From the NCBI GenBank assembly GCA_011391835.1, contig JAABPS010000052.1, forward strand, positions 1-11,791: a stretch of DNA of 11,791 nucleotides, given 5' to 3'. Under the pieces are notes generated by a model that had not been told where the DNA came from, did not search any database, and was given only the letters and a program-made list of their open reading frames with translations. This stretch comes from Desulfobacteraceae bacterium (GTDB lineage Bacteria > Desulfobacterota > Desulfobacteria > Desulfobacterales > JAABPS01). Shown here in pieces: positions 1 through 6,512 of the stretch (the first letter of the stretch is position 1; the number at the start of each line of letters is the position of its first letter). The translations under genes were made by a program, and so were the position numbers.

Positions 1-406
1 ACGGCCATCCCCCGCTGCCGGTAATTGCCTGAACTGAGCTCATATAAACAGTATCTATATCCGGCCGTTCTTCCCGATCTACTTTGATGGATATATAATT
101 TGCGTTCAGATATGCGGCAATTTCCTCGTCCTCAAAGGATTCTTCCTCCATCACATGGCACCAGTGGCACGTTGAATATCCTATGCTGACAAAGACGGGC
201 CGGTTGAGCCTTTTAGCTTCTGCAAACGCTTCATCACCCCACGGATACCAGTCCACAGGATTATGAGCGTGCTGCAGCAGATAAGGACTCGATTCCAAAA
301 ACAGGCGGTTTGTATATTTAGCCCATCCATCCGGCCCCACATGCCGCGTCCGCGGCGCATAACCTGCCGCTTTCCGGATTTTTTTCATCTCTTCAAATTC
401 TTTCAT
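1..406 (-). CDS. DUF255 / YyaL-type thioredoxin-fold protein, N-terminal part (runs off left edge)
   Basis: The visible 135 codons match the start of the large DUF255 (spermatogenesis-associated protein 20 / YyaL) family, in which a thioredoxin-like domain precedes an alpha/alpha-barrel domain similar to glycan-processing enzymes. Seen directly: the hallmark segment [18 protein letters not shown] at about residues 40-57, the redox-type motif [14 protein letters not shown] with C80 and C83, and the later signature [11 protein letters not shown] around residues 108-117. The roughly 30 residues before the family core are basic and include a GYAPRTRH stretch; I recall similar extensions in related bacteria. 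The chosen ATG at 406 has GAGGG a few bases upstream. The cellular role of the family is not settled, so no reaction is assigned. The C-terminal barrel lies outside the window. Family assignment is firm; start fairly firm. Confidence 0.93.
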   Translation of the reverse strand, partial: MKEFEEMKKIRKAAGYAPRTRHVGPDGWAKYTNRLFLESSPYLLQHAHNPVDWYPWGDEAFAEAKRLNRPVFVSIGYSTCHWCHVMEEESFEDEEIAAYLNANYISIKVDREERPDIDTVYMSSVQAITGSGGWP

Positions 407-467
407 AAGCCCTCTATTGGTCGGATGTTCACATATCCCAGAAAAACAAAAGGGGCGGCCAAATAAG

Positions 468-495
468 GTAGGGGCACGATGCATCGTGCCCCTAC
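468..495. repeat. perfect 28-bp palindrome (dispersed-repeat-like or hairpin)
   Basis: The half-site GTAGGGGCACGATG (468-481) is followed immediately by its exact reverse complement CATCGTGCCCCTAC (482-495), with no spacer. It lies 27 bases past the cooS stop and about 60 bases upstream of the DUF255 gene start. As RNA it would form a very stable GC-rich stem closing on a short loop, but no U-run follows on either strand, so a classical intrinsic terminator is unlikely. Similar GTAGGGGCACG palindromes recur as short intergenic repeats in other bacterial genomes (recollection), so a REP or MITE-type element is the leading idea. It could still protect or end the cooS transcript. Confidence 0.8.
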
Positions 496-522
496 TGTCA
501 TTGTGTACTACACACGCATCTC

Positions 523-2493
523 TTATGCCGCGTCGAGTTCTCTTCGGGTAGCCATATCCACCAGAATACGATCCCTGGCTTTATCAATACCGAGCGCCTT
601 CCTCTTTTTATCGATATGTGCAATCATCATTTTCGCCATCTCATGCGGATCAGGTGTGAATCCCCATTTCCCAAGTCCCTGCTGCTCCAGCCCTTCAAAC
701 AGAAGTTTATGAAATTTTGTTTCCTTAACAATAGGAAAGGTTACGCCAAATACCGTAAAAACACCGGATGCAACAAAGTAATGCCCAATGGCAATCGCCT
801 TTTCACTCATAAACTCAGGTGCAGCCCCTGCCACTGGAAGATCAGCAATGCTTTCTCCCAAGCCGCCCTCTCTAACCATTGCGGCAGCGGCTATAAGAAT
901 ACGGCTGTTATCAACACAAGCGCCCATACCGAGTACCGGCGGCATGCCTACTGTCTCGCAAACTTCTCTCAAGCCAGGCCCTGCCAGCACCGCTGCTTCC
1001 GGAGCTGTCAGTCCGGCCTTGGCCAGTGCTATTTGGGAACAGCCGGTTTGAATGACCAGAACATCGTTTCTGATCAGCTCACGTACCAGTTCAACATGCA
1101 CATAGTCCTGCTTGACCCTCGGGTTTGTACATCCAACAACTCCTGCAACACCGCGGATCCTTCCATTGATGATATTGTCATTGAGCGGCGTATAGCTTGC
1201 CCGAAAACTGCCGCCCAGCATATAGTTGATATATTCATGCGAAAAACCATGAACACCTGTATTGACGATCTTTGGTATCTCAATCGGCATGGTGCGGTTT
1301 TTAAATCGGGATATGGCTTTTATCACAATCTCATCTGTACAGGATTTCGGGTCATGTTCGTTGAATTCAACATGCAGGGCGCCTTCAATTTTACATCTTG
1401 GATTGGTTGTAATAAAAGGCGTGTCATAACAGTCCGCAACCTTTGAAAGCCCCTGCTGAATGCACTGAATATCAACAGCCATCGCGTCCACCGCACCGGT
1501 AACAAGGATTGCCTCTGTAGATGAAAAATTCCCTGCATGTGGAATTCCATGCCGGGACATCATTTCCAACCCTGAACAGCACATCCCTACCAAATTGATA
1601 CCTGCCGCACCCGCATCTTTGGCAGCCTGGACAAACATGGGATCGTTCACTGATGCCAGCATGGATTCAAACAGGTTGGGCTCATGACCATGAATAATGA
1701 TGTTTACTTCATTTTCCTTCAATACACCCATATTTACTTCTACTGCCACAGGCGAGGGCGTACCGAACAGAATATCCGATATTTCCGTGGACACCATGGA
1801 GCCGCCCCATCCATCTGCCAAAGCCGTTCGGCTCGCCTGTTTGGTGATATTCTCGTAATGCTGATCAACACCCATAGCGGTTCGGTGCATCATCTCCATA
1901 ATCTCACGCATGGCCCCTCTGGGAACAATGCCATGTTTCCGCCAGGTTTCCAGGGTCTTTTCCGGCACGCGTTTGGTAAAGGGGATTTCACCGTCAACCT
2001 GCGTATAGGTTCTTTCAAGTTCTTTATAAAGATCCATCGCGATCTCTTCAATGGTTCTTCCTTCCACTTCAATACCAATCGATTTTGCCACGCTTTGTAA
2101 TTTTTCAGTATCTTTGATTTTATAATCGCGGATGTTTCCTTTCACCACCTCGCGGAAAAGATCGAGCATCCCCATGCCATGATCGGTGTGTGCGGCTGTT
2201 CCTGCGGCCACCATCCGTCCAAAATTACGAGCCATGATCGTATCAATGGTAGCGCCGCAAATGCCTACCTTGCCGTATGGATCCTTTGAATTTAATCGAC
2301 AGGGCCCCATAAAACAATGTTTGCAGCATGCGGAATCAGCCCCTATGGGGCATGGTTTCATATTCGCAGCGCGATGAGGAGCGATCTCAACACCATCCCT
2401 GCGGGCTTTATCCAGCATTTGAGCAGTTGCTTCACAAGTTGTAAGATCCTTTGCAGCGATTTCCTTGTTAGGTTTCTTGATTTCTTCTTCCAT
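523..2493 (-). CDS. cooS: Anaerobic Ni-Fe-S carbon monoxide dehydrogenase catalytic subunit
   Basis: This 656-residue protein, close to the usual length of about 630-670, should interconvert CO and CO2 in the cytoplasm as a homodimer and pass electrons to ferredoxin. Seen: C48 and C56 (D-cluster pair; seven intervening residues, as in enzymes with a bridging 4Fe-4S cluster), then C57, C60, C65 and C79 with B-cluster spacing. Likely C-cluster ligands are the HGHEP histidine region (268-270), C305/C306, C344, C455 (GCTN), C485 (TGCS) and C526 (GACVDNSR). K565 in SEKAIAIG matches the catalytic lysine region. H102 and H105 are present, but the next two positions of the histidine ladder known in some CODHs (108, 111) are Met and Leu. 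The start has GGGAG seven bases upstream. No cooF, cooC or ACS gene is adjacent; it follows the 119-residue gene by 33 bases, probably in one operon. Confidence 0.96.
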   Translation of the reverse strand: MEEEIKKPNKEIAAKDLTTCEATAQMLDKARRDGVEIAPHRAANMKPCPIGADSACCKHCFMGPCRLNSKDPYGKVGICGATIDTIMARNFGRMVAAGTAAHTDHGMGMLDLFREVVKGNIRDYKIKDTEKLQSVAKSIGIEVEGRTIEEIAMDLYKELERTYTQVDGEIPFTKRVPEKTLETWRKHGIVPRGAMREIMEMMHRTAMGVDQHYENITKQASRTALADGWGGSMVSTEISDILFGTPSPVAVEVNMGVLKENEVNIIIHGHEPNLFESMLASVNDPMFVQAAKDAGAAGINLVGMCCSGLEMMSRHGIPHAGNFSSTEAILVTGAVDAMAVDIQCIQQGLSKVADCYDTPFITTNPRCKIEGALHVEFNEHDPKSCTDEIVIKAISRFKNRTMPIEIPKIVNTGVHGFSHEYINYMLGGSFRASYTPLNDNIINGRIRGVAGVVGCTNPRVKQDYVHVELVRELIRNDVLVIQTGCSQIALAKAGLTAPEAAVLAGPGLREVCETVGMPPVLGMGACVDNSRILIAAAAMVREGGLGESIADLPVAGAAPEFMSEKAIAIGHYFVASGVFTVFGVTFPIVKETKFHKLLFEGLEQQGLGKWGFTPDPHEMAKMMIAHIDKKRKALGIDKARDRILVDMATRRELDAA

Positions 2494-2526
2494 ATTTTAT
2501 CTCCCTTTATGTTAAGAGGTTATTGA

Positions 2527-2886
2527 TTATGCGTCACAAAGCTCCTTTTTCAACCAGTCTTTTACTTCTCCTTCTATGGAATACACACCCTTATTATGGC
2601 CGATTGAATCCAGAAAACGTTTTTTCAACTCTTCAGGCATTGTAATTTCGGCCAGCTCATCTGCGCCATCTGAATTTCTACGGATAAGATAGACCGTTGG
2701 ATTTTCTCCCCATGTATTTACGACAAAATAGTAAGCTACATCATTTTTAGACCTGATGACATAGTTACCGCGAGCCCAGTTATTTCCCCATTCGAGATAA
2801 AGCCGCACTGCCTCTTCCGGAGTCATATCCCAGTCTATTGAATTGAGAAGATTCTGATCGCTCTTTATTTGATTTAACTGCATCAT
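2527..2886 (-). CDS. Small conserved-looking protein upstream of cooS, resembles the DVU0772 family
   Basis: This 119-residue acidic soluble protein has no membrane segment, signal peptide or metal-binding cysteine pair (its only Cys is near the C-terminus). Landmarks are DWDMTPEEAVRLYLEWGNNW (residues 19-38), an aromatic-rich core (VAYYFVVNTWGENPTVYLIRR) and a C-terminal helix with GHNKGVYSIEGEVKDWL. From memory it resembles the DVU0772 family named after Desulfovibrio vulgaris; I cannot verify this here and the function is unknown. Tandem ATGs begin the gene (2886 and 2883) behind GAGGAAGGA, so either could serve. It ends 33 bases before cooS on the same strand, so the two are probably co-transcribed. 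Possible roles as a CODH accessory or regulatory partner rest only on position. Confidence 0.85.
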   Translation of the reverse strand: MMQLNQIKSDQNLLNSIDWDMTPEEAVRLYLEWGNNWARGNYVIRSKNDVAYYFVVNTWGENPTVYLIRRNSDGADELAEITMPEELKKRFLDSIGHNKGVYSIEGEVKDWLKKELCDA

Positions 2887-2946
2887 TCAGTTCCTTCCTC
2901 ATTTTAAAAAGTTTTGCTCTAAAAGACGTATACTCTCATAATCCAT

Positions 2947-2963
2947 TTGCTAATCATTAGCAA
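2947..2963 (-). promoter_or_regulatory. Operator-like palindrome upstream of the cooS unit
   Basis: TTGCTAAT-C-ATTAGCAA is a perfect inverted repeat with 8-bp arms and a single central base, about 60 bases upstream of the small-protein gene that precedes cooS. On the minus strand TATACG follows downstream at a distance that could place the palindrome over a -35 region. The outer TTG..AA/TT..CAA pattern recalls Rex boxes (TTGTGAA-N4-TTCACAA), but read that way the spacer is three bases instead of four. It does not match the CooA/CRP pattern. Confidence 0.45.
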
Positions 2964-3075
2964 GGTTTATGCCACATTGTGCCACCTATCCTGAATCAGT
3001 AAAGCAAGCTTAATGGAGCTTATTTCATATTCAAGGCTGGTGCATTATACTGGTTTCCATTCAACCTATCTTATT

Positions 3076-3093
3076 TGAATTAATTATAATTCA
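3076..3093. repeat. Inverted repeat, 7-bp arms with 4-base spacer
   Basis: TGAATTA-ATTA-TAATTCA is a perfect AT-only-core inverted repeat in the middle of the intergenic region. It could bind a dimeric regulator, but its composition makes a chance origin plausible. No T-run follows, so a terminator role is not indicated. Confidence 0.35.
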
Positions 3094-3212
3094 GTGTAAA
3101 TTAGGTATGCCGCAATCAGTTGTATGGATGTAGTTATATGATTAAAAGATGTAACTTTTTTAACAGGAGTCAAGTTAAATTAATTCTGTTTCCAAAAATA
3201 AGCAACGTTACA

Positions 3213-3241
3213 ATGATACATTAGATACAGTTCTGTATCAT
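3213..3241. repeat. Nested GATACA / TGTATC inverted repeats
   Basis: Two direct copies of GATACA (3215-3220, 3224-3229) face one TGTATC (3234-3239). This gives two alternative inverted repeats: ATGATACA (3213-3220) with TGTATCAT (3234-3241), and GATACAG (3224-3230) with CTGTATC (3233-3239) separated by TT. The arrangement of three half-sites in 29 bases resembles a multi-site operator lying about 160 bases upstream of the sigma-54-like motif. Activators of sigma-54 promoters often bind at such distances, but no such protein is identified here. Confidence 0.4.
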
Positions 3242-3401
3242 GCGATAACAGAGAATGCGTTACCAGCAGTTTAATGAATATCTTTTATCATAAAGCACAT
3301 TGTTTAAGAACATATGTAATTTTAAGGGCATAATAGGAGATTTTGACCAAAACTGTTTAAATATCTGCCGGAGGATGGTATAGTGCTTCAGCGTGTTGAT
3401 T

Positions 3402-3418
3402 TTGGCACGAATCTTGAG
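3402..3418 (+). promoter_or_regulatory. Sigma-54-like -24/-12 motif ahead of the redoxin cluster
   Basis: TTGGCACGAATCTTGAG fits the consensus TTGGCACG-N4-TTGCW with the GG at the right distance, but the invariant GC of the -12 box reads GA. It lies 106 bases before the preferred glutaredoxin start. Nearly the same sequence recurs at 8150 ahead of the kor cluster, which raises the chance that it is functional. The -12 mismatch argues for caution: it may be a weak sigma-54 promoter or a regulator site of another kind. Confidence 0.4.
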
Positions 3419-3523
3419 AGGTGATTTAGCAGTGCCAGTAGGATATGGCGTTGGTTAGTCATCGTTGAGATAAAGTTATCGTAACTCAAATTATACTTAC
3501 ATTCACGAAAGGATATGTTGAAC

Positions 3524-3778
3524 ATGACCGATCCGAATGTCCAAATATTTACGCTCAGCACCTGCGGCCATTGCAAATCCACAAAGAAGCTTTTAGAACA
3601 ATTTTCAGTGAATTTTGACTGTGTGGATGTGGATTTACTTGACCGGGACCAGAGGAAAAAAATCCTTGAAGATATTAAAAAATTAAACCCAAAACTGTCC
3701 TTTCCTACAATTATCATCGGCGATAGGGTCATTGTAGGGTACAAGGAGGATGAAATCAAGGAGGCGCTGGGACTTTAA
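3524..3778 (+). CDS. Glutaredoxin-like dithiol redoxin
   Basis: This is a cytoplasmic single-domain thioredoxin-fold protein of 84 residues, typical for glutaredoxin/NrdH-like proteins. Seen: a beta strand leading to STCGHCKSTKKLL with the redox pair C14 and C17, a conserved cis-proline context SFPTIIIGDRVIVG near residues 60-73, and a C-terminal KEDEIKEALGL helix. An in-frame ATG at 3515 exists, but AAGGA ends one base before it; the ATG at 3524 has AAGGA ten bases upstream and is preferred. The stop overlaps the next start as TAATG, so translation is probably coupled to the FTR-type gene. Family knowledge: such proteins transfer electrons from a reductase to disulfide substrates. Inference: the adjacent ferredoxin-dependent reductase, rather than glutathione, is its reductant. 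Confidence 0.9.
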   Translation: MTDPNVQIFTLSTCGHCKSTKKLLEQFSVNFDCVDVDLLDRDQRKKILEDIKKLNPKLSFPTIIIGDRVIVGYKEDEIKEALGL

Positions 3779-4110
3779 TGGACGTTGAAGAACTTTATGA
3801 AAATCTGAAAAAGATCCAGGAAACTAAAGGCTACTTTTTCAATAAAGACAAAAAAATGGTTTTCGAGCTGCTCAAGGGGCTTATTGAGAATAAAGAACGT
3901 TATGGATACATGGTCTGTCCGTGCAGATTATCTTCAGGAGAGCGTGAAAACGACAAGGACATTATCTGCCCCTGTATTTATAGAAAACCGGATATAGAAG
4001 AATTCGGGAGCTGCTATTGCAACCTTTACGTTTCCAACGAATGGAACGAAGATAAAATTCCTCATGTATATGTCCCTGAGAGGCGACCGGCTGAAAAAAT
4101 GTTGTTTTAA
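3778..4110 (+). CDS. Ferredoxin-thioredoxin reductase catalytic (beta) subunit-like protein
   Basis: FTR-type proteins take single electrons from ferredoxin through a 4Fe-4S cluster next to a redox disulfide and reduce a thioredoxin or glutaredoxin. This 110-residue protein shows the cysteine signature in order: C47-P-C49, C64-P-C66, C79-Y-C81, all inside the motif set MVCPCR, IICPCIYRKPD and SCYCNLYVS. By analogy with plant FTR, C47, C64, C66 and C79 should bind the cluster and C49 with C81 form the disulfide. The usual CHC is CYC here, so the histidine important in the plant enzyme is replaced by Tyr80. No FtrA (variable subunit) gene is nearby, as in many non-photosynthetic versions. It starts within the preceding stop (TAATG); an AAGGAGG lies 13 bases upstream inside the glutaredoxin gene. 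Family call strong; physiological partner inferred from adjacency. Confidence 0.92.
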   Translation: MDVEELYENLKKIQETKGYFFNKDKKMVFELLKGLIENKERYGYMVCPCRLSSGERENDKDIICPCIYRKPDIEEFGSCYCNLYVSNEWNEDKIPHVYVPERRPAEKMLF

Positions 4111-4145
4111 TGAAATATAGGCGAGTTTTAAATAAGGAGGCGTCT

Positions 4146-4346
4146 ATGGAAACAAAAACCGTAAAGCAGGTATGTGAATGCAAAAACTGCGGCAATGAAT
4201 CCGAAATGGAATTTTCATGTACCTTGGCTGAAACCCATGATGAATCAGAAACGTCATCTCCAGAAAAAACCGAAAAAAATAAAATCAAAGGAACCGCGAC
4301 GTGCAGCCACTGCGGGAATGAAGCAGATATGTGGATAGATATGTGA
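4146..4346 (+). CDS. Small double CxxC (zinc-ribbon-like) protein
   Basis: The 66-residue product has C10, C12 and C15 (CECKNCGN) and C53 and C56 (CSHCGN), plus C25, separated by an acidic Ser/Glu/Lys-rich linker. Two CxxCGN knuckles fit one zinc ribbon, or a small iron-binding fold. The reading frame also opens at an ATG at 4110 that overlaps the previous stop (TAATG), but the ATG at 4146 is preceded by AAGGAGG with five bases spacing and is the better start. It is the third gene of the redoxin cluster and may be a substrate, chaperone or metal-binding accessory of the FTR/glutaredoxin pair. I do not recognise a named family and assign no function. Confidence 0.8.
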   Translation: METKTVKQVCECKNCGNESEMEFSCTLAETHDESETSSPEKTEKNKIKGTATCSHCGNEADMWIDM

Positions 4347-4363
4347 TCTTAAAAAAGATCACA
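4342..4363 (+). terminator. Stem-loop overlapping the stop of the zinc-ribbon gene
   Basis: TGTGATCTT, a four-base AAAA loop and AAGATCACA give a perfect 9-bp stem that includes the TGA stop (4344-4346). No T-run follows, so it is at best a weak terminator; it could instead stabilise the 3' end of the redoxin mRNA or lower read-through into citrate synthase. Confidence 0.5.
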
Positions 4364-4448
4364 GCCAATTTACAGTGTATTGATTTTTCTTCCGGCTGTC
4401 TCTATTCAATTTTATGCCTTCAATTAAATTCAGAATATGAGGAAAAAT

Positions 4449-5627
4449 ATGAGCCAGGATAGTTCAATCATAAATACAGGTCTTCGCGGTGTAAAGGTTG
4501 CAAGCACCAAAATCAGCGATGTGGACGGCGAAACAGGAAAGCTGATATACAGGGGATATCTTGCAAAAGATCTTGCCAGCAAAGCTACGTTTGAAGAGGT
4601 GGCTCACCTTTTGCTTTACGAGAAACTGCCCGATTCCGATGAACTGAAGTCGTTTAGCTCCAAAATGGCAAAGGAAAGAAGTCTTCCGGCAGAAATCATT
4701 CAGGCACTTCAAACAAGGCCTAAGAGCGCTTTGCCTATGGATATCCTTCAATGTGCAGTCCCCATGCTGGCCCATCATGATCCCGAGGTTAAAAGTACAA
4801 CAAAAGAACACGCTTTAACAACTGCAATCAAACTGATTGCAAAACTCCCGGCCATTGTTGCCGCATGGGACCGGATACGCAATGCCAAGCAACCGATCCC
4901 TCCAGATCCCAGGCTTAGTCACGCAGCCAACTTTCTTTACATGCTGACGGGAAATCCTCCGGATGAAGAGACTTCACGGTTCTTTGATGTATGCCTGGTT
5001 CTGCATGCAGAGCACGCCTTTAATGCGTCCACATTTTCTGCCCGTCAGGTCGCGTCCACCACAGCCCATATGTATGCATCGATTACTGCTGCCATGGGGT
5101 CGCTGTCGGGATCGCTTCATGGCGGAGCAAATACGCGGGTCATGGAAATGCTCATTGAAATCAATTCTCCTGAAAATGTCGAACCCTACATTATTAGAGA
5201 GATTGAAGCCGGCAATAAGATTATGGGACTGGGGCATGCGGTGTATAAGGTGGATGACCCCAGAGCCCTTATTCTTGCTCCCATGTCAAAAAGGATGGGC
5301 GAAAAATCCGGCGAAACAAAATGGTATGAAATTTCCACACGTCTGGAGCAGAAGGGAAAAGAAGTCTTTAAACAGCGCAAGAATATGGATATTTTCGTAA
5401 ATGTTGATTTTTACAGCGCGTCACTTTTTTACACCATGGGTATTCCCTTGGATCTCTTTACCCCTGTATTTGCTGTTTCAAGAATATCAGGATGGTGCGC
5501 CCATGTACTTGAGGAGCAATTTGCTGAAGCTGCTCCAAAAGCTGTGCTGTACCGGCCGGAATCTGAATATATTGGTGAATACTGCGGTCCGACTGAATGT
5601 CCGTATGTGCCGCTTGGTCAGCGATAA
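4449..5627 (+). CDS. Citrate synthase (citrate / 2-methylcitrate synthase family)
   Basis: The enzyme condenses acetyl-CoA with oxaloacetate to citrate, the entry step of the TCA cycle; some relatives use propionyl-CoA. The 392-residue length is that of short bacterial type I enzymes. Seen: the N-terminal segment VDGETGKLIYRGY, the catalytic motifs SGSLHGGANTRVMEML (H224), GLGHAVYKVDDPRA (H263) and FVNVDFYSASL (D320), and a C-terminal RPESEYIG for substrate binding. An ATG at 4437 is in frame, but GAGGA directly upstream favours the ATG at 4449. A weak TTGATT-N17-TATTCA promoter candidate lies at 4380-4408. It follows the redoxin cluster after 102 bases and may have its own transcript. KorAB, encoded downstream, would act two steps further in an oxidative TCA cycle. 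Citrate versus methylcitrate specificity cannot be read reliably; no prp genes are nearby, which favours citrate. Confidence 0.94.
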   Translation: MSQDSSIINTGLRGVKVASTKISDVDGETGKLIYRGYLAKDLASKATFEEVAHLLLYEKLPDSDELKSFSSKMAKERSLPAEIIQALQTRPKSALPMDILQCAVPMLAHHDPEVKSTTKEHALTTAIKLIAKLPAIVAAWDRIRNAKQPIPPDPRLSHAANFLYMLTGNPPDEETSRFFDVCLVLHAEHAFNASTFSARQVASTTAHMYASITAAMGSLSGSLHGGANTRVMEMLIEINSPENVEPYIIREIEAGNKIMGLGHAVYKVDDPRALILAPMSKRMGEKSGETKWYEISTRLEQKGKEVFKQRKNMDIFVNVDFYSASLFYTMGIPLDLFTPVFAVSRISGWCAHVLEEQFAEAAPKAVLYRPESEYIGEYCGPTECPYVPLGQR

Positions 5628-5646
5628 CCGTATATTATTTTTCTGC

Positions 5647-6471
5647 CTATCCCAGCGCCACATCTAATACCATCATTATGGTAAATCCAAGCAATGCCCC
5701 CATGGTGGCGATATCTCCGTTTTCTCCGATTTGTGATTCCGGTATGAGTTCTTCAATCACCACAAATATCATCGCGCCTGCCGCGAAACTTAACGCATAC
5801 GGAAGAATCGGATAAAATACCATAATCAGGGCCGCACCCAAAATGCCGGCTATGGGCTCGACAATCCCTGATAGCTGACCGTACCAGAGACTCTTTGCTC
5901 TTGAAAATCCTTCCCGCCGCAAAGGCAGAGAAATGGCCATCCCTTCCGGAAAGTTCTGCAGACCGATACCAATGGCAAGCGCAACAGCCGCGCCCGCTGA
6001 GGCTGATTCAAAGCCCGTTGCCACGGCTCCAAATGCTACGCCTACTGCAAGTCCTTCTGGAATATTATGCAGCGTTATGGCAAGGATGAGCAATGTACTT
6101 CTCTGCCATGACGTCTTTATTCCTTCTGTTGTTTTAGTGGAAAATCCAATATGCAGATGGGGAAGTATTCCATCGATAATTCGCATAAAAATGCCGCCTG
6201 CTAAAAATCCGGCAGCAGCGGGCAGCCATTTCGGTACGCCCAGTTCTTCCGCCATTTCAATGGAAGGGACCAGCAATGACCAGCAGGAGGCTGCAATCAT
6301 CACTCCAGCAGCAAAACCTAGCATGGTGTCAAGCAATTTCCGGTTAACCCGTTTGGTAAAAATAACCACGGATGCTCCAAGAGCTGTCAGTCCCCAGGTA
6401 AACAACGTTGCGATAAATGCCTGGATGACAGGATTCAAATCACTTAGGGCTTTGATGAGGCTACGTTCCAT
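5647..6471 (-). CDS. ZIP-family divalent metal transporter
   Basis: This 274-residue inner-membrane protein should import zinc, iron or manganese into the cytoplasm. Seen: about eight hydrophobic segments beginning near residues 15-40, and the two metal-site helices with ITLHNIPEGLAVG (H135, N136, E139) and LQNFPEGMAIS (Q172, N173, E176), followed by GQLSGIVEPIAG with E205. The second motif has Gln where many ZIPs have His. A short loop around residues 104-125 (PHLHIGF) carries histidines. It resembles the GufA/ZupT branch. The ATG at 6471 lacks a clear ribosome site, but no better start precedes the first membrane segment. It is convergent with citrate synthase, leaving only 19 bases with no obvious terminator, and follows the ferritin-like gene by 41 bases, so the two may be co-transcribed and linked in metal homeostasis. 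Confidence 0.93.
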   Translation of the reverse strand: MERSLIKALSDLNPVIQAFIATLFTWGLTALGASVVIFTKRVNRKLLDTMLGFAAGVMIAASCWSLLVPSIEMAEELGVPKWLPAAAGFLAGGIFMRIIDGILPHLHIGFSTKTTEGIKTSWQRSTLLILAITLHNIPEGLAVGVAFGAVATGFESASAGAAVALAIGIGLQNFPEGMAISLPLRREGFSRAKSLWYGQLSGIVEPIAGILGAALIMVFYPILPYALSFAAGAMIFVVIEELIPESQIGENGDIATMGALLGFTIMMVLDVALG

Positions 6472-6512
6472 CTGCTGTTAAAAATCCGATTGGATAGTTG
6501 ATTAAAACAGAT

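Larger units (their letters stand above)
2887..3523. other. Gene-free regulatory region between the cooS unit and the redoxin unit
   Basis: This AT-rich stretch of about 640 bases separates divergent transcription units, and I find no convincing coding sequence, tRNA or rRNA in it. It holds three compact inverted repeats (2947-2963, 3076-3093, 3213-3241), a sigma-54-like motif at 3402-3418 on the plus strand, and a TGGCA direct repeat 10 bases apart on the minus strand near 2970-2984. Only very short ORFs (12-21 codons) without good ribosome sites were seen. Because the region is AT-rich, at least one 7-bp inverted repeat is expected by chance. An undetected small RNA cannot be excluded from sequence reading alone. 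Confidence 0.7.

Noticed and set aside
616..1446. 276-codon open frame on the plus strand
   Set aside because: It lies entirely inside cooS on the opposite strand, has unnatural composition and no ribosome site. It is a shadow of the CODH gene.
2947..2963. CooA or CRP-type binding site upstream of cooS
   Set aside because: Half-sites of the TGTCG/TGTGA type are absent; the palindrome has different arms and spacing.
2970..2984. Minus-strand TGGCACAATGTGGCA as a sigma-54 promoter of the cooS unit
   Set aside because: The GG-to-GC distance is nine bases instead of ten, so it does not fit the consensus. It reads better as a TGGCA direct repeat.
3388..3759. 123-codon minus-strand frame across the redoxin region
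   Set aside because: It covers the glutaredoxin gene in antisense and shows no family motif; the plus-strand gene explains the openness.
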